Shown piece after piece: positions 59,454 to 64,000 of a stretch of 64,000 nt of DNA. Made by a program: the position numbers and the translations under genes. Within the stretch, counting starts at the first letter, position 1. Each line of letters opens with the position of its first letter. Source of the DNA: Sporomusaceae bacterium (lineage in GTDB: Bacteria; Bacillota; Negativicutes; Acidaminococcales; JAJUGR01); assembly GCA_029265905.1 (NCBI GenBank), contig JAJUGR010000004.1, positions 1 through 64,000 on the forward strand, read 5' to 3'. Under the pieces are notes generated by a model, which did no database searches, was not told the DNA's origin, and was given only the letters and a program-made list of their open reading frames with translations.

Positions 59454-60032
59454 CTAGAAAATAATGTTCCATATCTGGGTCAGAATGCCTTGCTTTTGTT
59501 TGTTGGCGATCGGCCCTTTGCCGTCCACCTGGATGCGGGCGTTGGCCACGTAAGAGGAAAGCACCGTATTGCTCTTCGTCACGTCCCGCGGCCGGACCTC
59601 GCCGGTCAAAGTGATCTTCTGCTCTTCTTTGTTTTGCTTAATGGTCTGCGTGCCGGAAACGATCAGGTTGCCGTTCGGCTTCACTTCCGTCACCTGCACG
59701 GTGATTTTCGCCGTCACCTTGTTCGTGTTGGTTACAGACCCTTTGGCCGAAAAGCTGTCCGAGCCGCCGCCGAGCTGCGCATTCAAAAAAGTGGCCAGAC
59801 CCGTTCCGGCGCTGATGTTGTACTCAGCCTCTTTTGAATTGGAAGCTGAACCCGTGCGCGCCGCACTCGAGGATTCGCTGATAATGATCGTCAGAACATC
59901 CCCGACCTGCCGGGCCTTCTGGTCGCCATACAGGCCGCCGTTGTCGGCCCACAGCGACTCGGCGCCGGCCAAGCCCGGCGCACACAACAAGCAAAACGTC
60001 AGCAGCAAAACCGCCAGCATGCGTCTTTTCAT
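59454..60032 (-). CDS. flgH: Flagellar L-ring protein FlgH
   Basis: This 192-residue protein has SLWADNGGLYGDQKARQVGD then VLTIIISESSSAA, the family signature, and NLIVSGTQTIKQNKEEQKI. FlgH forms the outer-membrane L ring. The signal sequence (LAVLLLTFCLLCAPGLAGA) has cysteines but not in a proper lipobox; a cut at AGA-ES is more likely. E. coli FlgH is a lipoprotein, so this version may be anchored otherwise. Confidence 0.94.
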   Translation of the reverse strand: MKRRMLAVLLLTFCLLCAPGLAGAESLWADNGGLYGDQKARQVGDVLTIIISESSSAARTGSASNSKEAEYNISAGTGLATFLNAQLGGGSDSFSAKGSVTNTNKVTAKITVQVTEVKPNGNLIVSGTQTIKQNKEEQKITLTGEVRPRDVTKSNTVLSSYVANARIQVDGKGPIANKQKQGILTQIWNIIF

Positions 60033-60048
60033 CTTCCCGCCACCTCAT

Positions 60049-60789
60049 TCACCGGGCCAGCGCTTCGACGACGCCCCGCGCAGACACGCGGGCAACAAGC
60101 ACCTTGCCGGTGGCTAAATTTTTAACCCGCACCAGGGCGCCGCTCCGGCCGCCGGTCAGCGCTTCCGCGGTCGTTTCCACCGCGACGGCGCCATGACGGG
60201 CCAGAAGCCGCACCGTTTCACCTTGCCGGACTAGCGGCGGCTGTTTGACCAGCGACTCGCCAACAACGCTTCCGACCGGCAAGTTCCGCGCCGTTTCCAG
60301 GCCGAGCGCTTCCTCGACCGAATCGTACAGCGCGCCGCGCACCCGCGTCACATCACACTCAGCCAAGCGCAAATCTCCCGCCGCCAGCAGCGTGCCGGCC
60401 GGCAAATCGCGCGCCGCCACAACCGTGCGGGCATAACGCTTCACTTGAAACGTCAGCTGCCAGTCATACAGCCGCGTTTCGCCCTGCTTCACCAAAACCC
60501 GCACCGCCGTCGGCACGCCGTAGTGAACGCCGCGCGGCAAGCTCGCCTCCAGGGCAACGCCGTCCTCGGGGACGTCAATTGCCTCCGGCAAGGCGCTGAA
60601 GCGCTCCCAGCGGTAGGATACGTTTTTTTCTCCGGTCGCCAGCCGCTCGGACAAAACTGCCTCCGCCGCCGCCCAAACAGTATCGGCTTCCAGCACCGCC
60701 GCCTCCGCCGACGAGGCGCACGCCAGACACCCGGCCAGCAACGCGACACGCAGCCAGCCGCACCATCTCTTTTCCCACGCCCGCCGCAT
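60049..60789 (-). CDS. flgA: Flagellar P-ring chaperone FlgA
   Basis: This 246-residue protein has a signal peptide (LLAGCLACASSAEA) and a C-terminal SAF/FlgA domain with VVAARDLPAGTLLAAGDLRL, NLPVGSVVGESLVKQPP and GALVRVKNLATGKVLVARV. FlgA helps FlgI assemble into the P ring. It is 6 bases from the flgG stop and 16 bases from flgH, in the normal order. Confidence 0.93.
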   Translation of the reverse strand: MRRAWEKRWCGWLRVALLAGCLACASSAEAAVLEADTVWAAAEAVLSERLATGEKNVSYRWERFSALPEAIDVPEDGVALEASLPRGVHYGVPTAVRVLVKQGETRLYDWQLTFQVKRYARTVVAARDLPAGTLLAAGDLRLAECDVTRVRGALYDSVEEALGLETARNLPVGSVVGESLVKQPPLVRQGETVRLLARHGAVAVETTAEALTGGRSGALVRVKNLATGKVLVARVSARGVVEALAR

Positions 60790-60795
60790 CGCTTA

Positions 60796-61584
60796 TTACC
60801 GTTTCAAGCCGGCGGCGACTTCAAGCATCTCGTCGGAGGTGGTGATCGCCTTGGAATTGATCTCGTAGGCCCGTTGCGCCACAATCATGTTGACCATTTC
60901 CTCCACCACCTGAACGTTGGACATTTCTATATAGCGCTGCTGAACCGTGCCTGCGCCGTCGGTTCCGGCATTGCTCTCGGTCGGAGCGCCGGAAGCTTCC
61001 GTCTCTTTTAATAGGTTGCCGCCCAGCGCCGCCAGTCCGGCCGGATTGACAAAACGGGACAGGGTAATCTGCCCGATCTCCTGCGCCTGCGTCTGATTGG
61101 GAATCGTAACCGTCACGAGGCCGGTTGTGGCAATGTTGACCGCCGTCGCATCAGTCGGAATGGTGATTTCCGGCTCGAGCGGGTAGCCCTCTGATGTGAC
61201 GATCCGGCCCTGCTCGTCGCGCTTGAACGTGCCGTCGCGCGTGTACGCCGCCGTGCCGTCCGGCATGGTGATCTGGAAGAAGCCGTCGCCCTGAATCGCC
61301 AAATCAAGGTCATTGCCAGTTTCCTGCATTGACCCTTGCAAATAAATCCGTTGCGTCGCCACCTGCTTGACGCCGTGGCCCATTTCGACGCCCGACGGCA
61401 ATTTGGAATCGGGCCCGGTCGCCGCCCCGGCAGAGCGGATTGTCTGGTACATCAGGTCCTGAAAGTCAGTGCGGCTTTTTTTGAAGCCGGTCGTGTTCAC
61501 ATTCGAAAGGTTGTTTGAAATCACATCGATATTCGCCTGCTGGGCTTTCATGCCCGTGCCAGCCGTCCACAAGGAACGCATCAT
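60796..61584 (-). CDS. flgG: Flagellar distal rod protein FlgG
   Basis: This is a 262-residue rod protein. The N-terminal helix (SLWTAGTGMKAQQANIDVIS; NNLSNVNTTGFKK) and C-terminal MVNMIVAQRAYEINSKAI followed by EMLEVAAG are hallmarks of FlgG. Other landmarks are GDGFFQITMPDG and AYTRDGTFKRDEQGRIV. Length matches E. coli FlgG (260). It forms the distal rod passing through P and L rings. It is the B. subtilis FlhP/FlhO counterpart by position. Confidence 0.94.
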   Translation of the reverse strand: MMRSLWTAGTGMKAQQANIDVISNNLSNVNTTGFKKSRTDFQDLMYQTIRSAGAATGPDSKLPSGVEMGHGVKQVATQRIYLQGSMQETGNDLDLAIQGDGFFQITMPDGTAAYTRDGTFKRDEQGRIVTSEGYPLEPEITIPTDATAVNIATTGLVTVTIPNQTQAQEIGQITLSRFVNPAGLAALGGNLLKETEASGAPTESNAGTDGAGTVQQRYIEMSNVQVVEEMVNMIVAQRAYEINSKAITTSDEMLEVAAGLKR

Positions 61585-61681
61585 CGCTAACGACCCCTTT
61601 CTTTTTCGCCGGAAGCCGCTTCGTCATTCGCACAAAGCAGCCGCGCCTCCCGAACGGGTCCGGCGCTCTTTCCGGTCACGC

Positions 61682-62440
61682 TTAAGCTTTCGCCACGTCA
61701 TTGACCGCCTTGTCGGCCAGCGCATCTTGCGTTTGGACCGCTTTGGCGTGAATCTCATAAGCCCTGTAGCTGGTGATCAGGTTGACCATTTCCTGGACAA
61801 CATTGACGTTGGAACCCTCCAGCATCCCCTGCCGCACTTTGCCGGTGAAAGGCTCCGCCTGCAGGCTGCCATTGTCCGGCGCTTTAAACAGGTTGCCGCC
61901 CTCTTTCAGTAGTTGACCGCGGTTGGCGAAGGAAACCGTCTCGAGCCGTCCCACTTCCTGCGCGCCGCTGAAAACGCGCCCGGCCTGGTCAATCGTGAGC
62001 GAACCCGTCGGATTCACCGCGACAATCGCCGCGCCGTTTTGGCCGCGCACGCGATAACCGTCGGCCGTAACGAGCTGATTCTGGTCATTGAGTCGGAAGG
62101 AGCCGTCCCGCGTGTAGCGGACGCCTTGCGGCGCATCAACGCCGAAAAAGCCATCCCCTTCGATGGCCACATTCAACGGATTTTCAGTTGTTTTCAAGGT
62201 GCCGGCGGCATGGCTGGCCACGTTGGCGACCACTTCCGCTCCCCCGCCCATGCGTCCGATCGCCGGCTGCTCGGCGCCGTCATTGATGCGCTGCAGCAAG
62301 ATATTGTGAAACTCCGAAGTGACGGTCGCGTCCTTTTTATAACCGGCCGTATCCGCATTGGCCAAATTATTGGCAATGGTGTCCGTACGAAGGCCCTCGG
62401 CAATCATGCCGGAAGCAGCTGTATACAGTCCTCGCAGCAA
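61682..62440 (-). CDS. flgF: Flagellar rod protein FlgF (FlhO-like)
   Basis: This 252-residue rod protein starts with RGLYTAASGMIAEGLRTDTI, ANNLANADTAGYKKD and ends with QEMVNLITSYRAYEIHAKAV. GDGFFGVDAPQGVRYTRDGS lies between. It is shorter and more divergent than FlgG, fitting FlgF of the proximal rod. It begins with TTG after AAGGAAGG. It lies between mbl and flgG; the gap to flgG (61585-61681, 97 bases) shows no clear element. Confidence 0.9.
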   Translation of the reverse strand: MLRGLYTAASGMIAEGLRTDTIANNLANADTAGYKKDATVTSEFHNILLQRINDGAEQPAIGRMGGGAEVVANVASHAAGTLKTTENPLNVAIEGDGFFGVDAPQGVRYTRDGSFRLNDQNQLVTADGYRVRGQNGAAIVAVNPTGSLTIDQAGRVFSGAQEVGRLETVSFANRGQLLKEGGNLFKAPDNGSLQAEPFTGKVRQGMLEGSNVNVVQEMVNLITSYRAYEIHAKAVQTQDALADKAVNDVAKA

Positions 62441-62470
62441 AGAAGCACCTTCCTTCTATGTAAATCGTTC

Positions 62471-62489
62471 GCGGGCCGAGCCGGCCCGC
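62471..62489. repeat. GC-rich hairpin between mbl and flgF
   Basis: GCGGGCCG and CGGCCCGC form a perfect 8-base stem with a 3-base loop. No U tract follows, so it is not a convincing terminator. Nearby is a palindrome CGATATATATCG (about 62492-62503) that could contain the -10 of a flagellar promoter, but no -35 is evident. Confidence 0.35.
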
Positions 62490-62521
62490 TACGATATATA
62501 TCGACAAAATCGGATCAACAG

Positions 62522-63553
62522 TTAAGGGTGGGATACGCTATTTTTTTGCAGCGTGGACAGGCTGTCCTGCAATTTCCCCAGCGAATCAAGCGCTTTGCCC
62601 GCGCCGAGCGCGACGCAGGAGAGCGGATCTTCCGCCAGGTAAGTGGGGATGCCCGTCGCATCGTTGATCAAGCGGTCAAGCCCTTCCAAGAGAGCGCCGC
62701 CGCCCGTCATGACAATGCCGCGGTCAACAATGTCGGCGGCCAGTTCCGGCGGGGTCTTTTCCAGCACGGACTTCACGCACTCGACGATGAGGGAAACCGG
62801 CTCCGCCAAGGCATCGCGCGTTTCATCCGAGTTGATCCGGATCGTTTTCGGCAGGCCGGAAACGAGATCGCGGCCGCGAATTTCAATCGTCTCGTTGCGG
62901 CCGCGCGGATAAGCGCTGCCCACGCTGATTTTGATTTCCTCCGCCGTACGCTCGCCGATCAGGATGTTATACTCCTTTTTGACGTAGCGGACAATCGCCT
63001 CATCAAACTTATCGCCGCCGATGCGCAGCGAATCGCTGACGACGATGCCGCCCAGGCTCAATACCGCCACGTCCGTGGTGCCGCCGCCAATGTCAACCAC
63101 CATGGAGCCGCACGGTTCGGCAATGTCAAGGCCGGCGCCCAGCGCGGCCGCCAGCGGCTCTTCAATCAGGTAGGTTTTTGCCGCACCGGCTTGCATCGCC
63201 GCTTCCAACACAGCGCGTTTTTCCACGGTCGTTACGCCCGAGGGAATGCAAATCATGATGCGCGGCTTAAAGAACATGCTCTTTCCCGCCACCTTTTGAA
63301 TGAAGTGGCGCAGCATGCTTTCCGTCGTGTCGTAATCGGCAATAACGCCTTCGCGCAGCGGGCGGATGGCAATGATGTTGCCGGGCGTTCTGCCCAGCAT
63401 GCGCCGCGCTTCCTCGCCAATCGCCAGCACGCGGTTCGTGTCGCGGTCAAGCGCGACAACCGACGGTTCGCGCAGCACAATGCCTTTGCCTTTTATATAG
63501 ACCAATACGTTGGCCGTTCCCAAGTCAACCCCGATATCCATACTCCGAAACAT
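62522..63553 (-). CDS. mbl: Rod-shape protein MreB/Mbl
   Basis: This actin-like protein of about 343 residues has [20 protein letters not shown] (phosphate 1), [18 protein letters not shown] (phosphate 2) and [14 protein letters not shown] (adenosine loop). [14 protein letters not shown] is typical of MreB/Mbl. It forms cytoskeletal filaments that guide cell-wall synthesis. Its place between murA and flgF/flgG matches the mbl locus of Bacillus (spoIIID-mbl-flhO-flhP). The ATG at 63551-63553 after AGGAG is preferred to a longer frame; an ATG 12 bases on is also possible. Confidence 0.94.
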   Translation of the reverse strand: MFRSMDIGVDLGTANVLVYIKGKGIVLREPSVVALDRDTNRVLAIGEEARRMLGRTPGNIIAIRPLREGVIADYDTTESMLRHFIQKVAGKSMFFKPRIMICIPSGVTTVEKRAVLEAAMQAGAAKTYLIEEPLAAALGAGLDIAEPCGSMVVDIGGGTTDVAVLSLGGIVVSDSLRIGGDKFDEAIVRYVKKEYNILIGERTAEEIKISVGSAYPRGRNETIEIRGRDLVSGLPKTIRINSDETRDALAEPVSLIVECVKSVLEKTPPELAADIVDRGIVMTGGGALLEGLDRLINDATGIPTYLAEDPLSCVALGAGKALDSLGKLQDSLSTLQKNSVSHP

Positions 63554-63619
63554 AACTGGGTGCTCCTCTCCTATTTGCCCATGCTTTAATTTGATTTTGC
63601 CCAAAAACAACCGTTTTTG

Positions 63620-64000
63620 CTAGCCTTTGACCCGCGTGATGTCGGCGCCAAGCGAGCGGAACTTGTCAACCAAGCCCTCATAGCCCCGGTCGATATGGTG
63701 GATGCAGCCGATCTCCGTTTCGCCCTCGGCGACCAGTCCGGCCAAAACCATCGCCGCGCCGGCGCGCAAGTCCGTCGCTTTCACCGGACAGCCGGTCAGC
63801 TTCTTTACGCCTTCGATCACGGCGCTGCGGCCGTCGACCTTGATATTGGCGCCCATGCGCTTCAATTCGTCGACATGCATGAACCGGTTTTCAAACACCG
63901 TTTCCGTGATCAGGCCCGTGCCCTCGGCCATCGTCGCCATGGCCATCATTTGGGCCTGCATATCGGTCGGAAAGCCAGGATAGGGAAGGGTTTTGATATC
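63620..64000 (-). CDS. murA: UDP-N-acetylglucosamine 1-carboxyvinyltransferase (3' part only)
   Basis: The C-terminal 126 residues of MurA are visible; the gene continues past the right edge. [55 protein letters not shown] and [20 protein letters not shown] are classic MurA motifs. MurA starts peptidoglycan precursor synthesis by joining enolpyruvate to UDP-GlcNAc. The fosfomycin-binding cysteine lies outside the window. It precedes mbl by 66 bases. Confidence 0.95.
   Translation of the reverse strand, partial: DIKTLPYPGFPTDMQAQMMAMATMAEGTGLITETVFENRFMHVDELKRMGANIKVDGRSAVIEGVKKLTGCPVKATDLRAGAAMVLAGLVAEGETEIGCIHHIDRGYEGLVDKFRSLGADITRVKG

Noticed and set aside
62471-62489. Terminator after mbl
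   Set aside because: Good stem, but no U tract follows, and downstream genes are in the same orientation and functional group.
61913-63589. Long plus-strand open frame (558 codons) opposite flgF and mbl
   Set aside because: It runs antisense to two well-recognised genes, has no Shine-Dalgarno or family motif, and reflects the high-GC codon use of the genes on the other strand.
1-64000. tRNA or rRNA genes, CRISPR arrays, insertion sequences, prophage
   Set aside because: Scanned by eye; no cloverleaf with CCA-type end, no regularly spaced repeats, no transposase or integrase motif.

Overview
The window comes from a Gram-negative-staining (diderm) Firmicute of the Negativicutes, most probably a motile, heptose-containing and likely spore-forming member of the Sporomusaceae. 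The evidence is the combination of a complete lipid A/LPS pathway, an outer-membrane porin with an S-layer homology (SLH) domain (OmpM type), an MlaD with a predicted barrel tail, a SpoIVB-type (S55) protease and the Bacillus-like order murA, mbl, flgF/flgG (flhO/flhP). Every gene I can support lies on the minus strand, so transcription runs from position 64000 towards 1. Genes overlap or nearly touch over most of the window. No gene-free stretch exceeds about 180 bases, and I saw no tRNA, rRNA, CRISPR array, insertion sequence or phage gene.

In transcription order: (i) 64000-57870: murA (3' end), mbl/mreB, then flagellar rod and ring genes flgF, flgG, flgA, flgH, flgI, flgJ, closed by a strong terminator. 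(ii) 57851-54220: a secreted phosphodiester glycosidase, a small secreted lipoyl-like protein and an S55 protease, closed by a terminator. (iii) 54086-49830: mlaE, mlaF, mlaD and tolC, closed by a terminator. (iv) 49761-41072: tamB, a sigma-70-family factor, a single-span membrane protein, a three-POTRA bamA and an unrecognised outer-membrane protein. (v) 41001-36028: three Skp/OmpH-like chaperones (two of them lipoproteins), lpxD, two small secreted proteins and a late acyltransferase. (vi) 35956-17332: lpxC, fabZ, lpxA, lpxI, lpxB, msbA, a waaA-lpxK fusion, kdsB, kdsA, kdsD, kdsC, lpxL, lptC, lptA, lptB, lptF/G, a DUF3084 protein, a RuvC/YqgF-like protein and the SLH porin, closed by a terminator. 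(vii) 17202-15621: two secreted proteins of unknown function and a terminator. (viii) 15567-1: lptD, the ADP-heptose genes gmhA, hldE, hldD, gmhB, then a core-oligosaccharide block with six GT9 heptosyltransferase-like genes, a GT2, a GT4, an O-antigen ligase, an unrecognised glycan gene and the start of a WbaP-like sugar-phosphate transferase.

Together this is a nearly complete outer-membrane construction kit: lipid A (lpxA, C, D, I, B, K, two lpxL; fabZ supplies hydroxyacyl chains in competition), Kdo (kdsA-D, waaA), inner core heptose, LPS flipping (msbA) and transport (lptA, B, C, F/G, D), protein insertion (bamA, tamB, skp), phospholipid traffic (mla), efflux (tolC), porin tethering to peptidoglycan (SLH porin), and flagellar P and L rings needed only when an outer membrane is present. 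The least understood parts are the sigma factor with its neighbouring membrane protein, the S55/lipoyl/glycosidase cassette, and several secreted proteins embedded among the LPS genes. Those parts are the best candidates for undescribed biology here.
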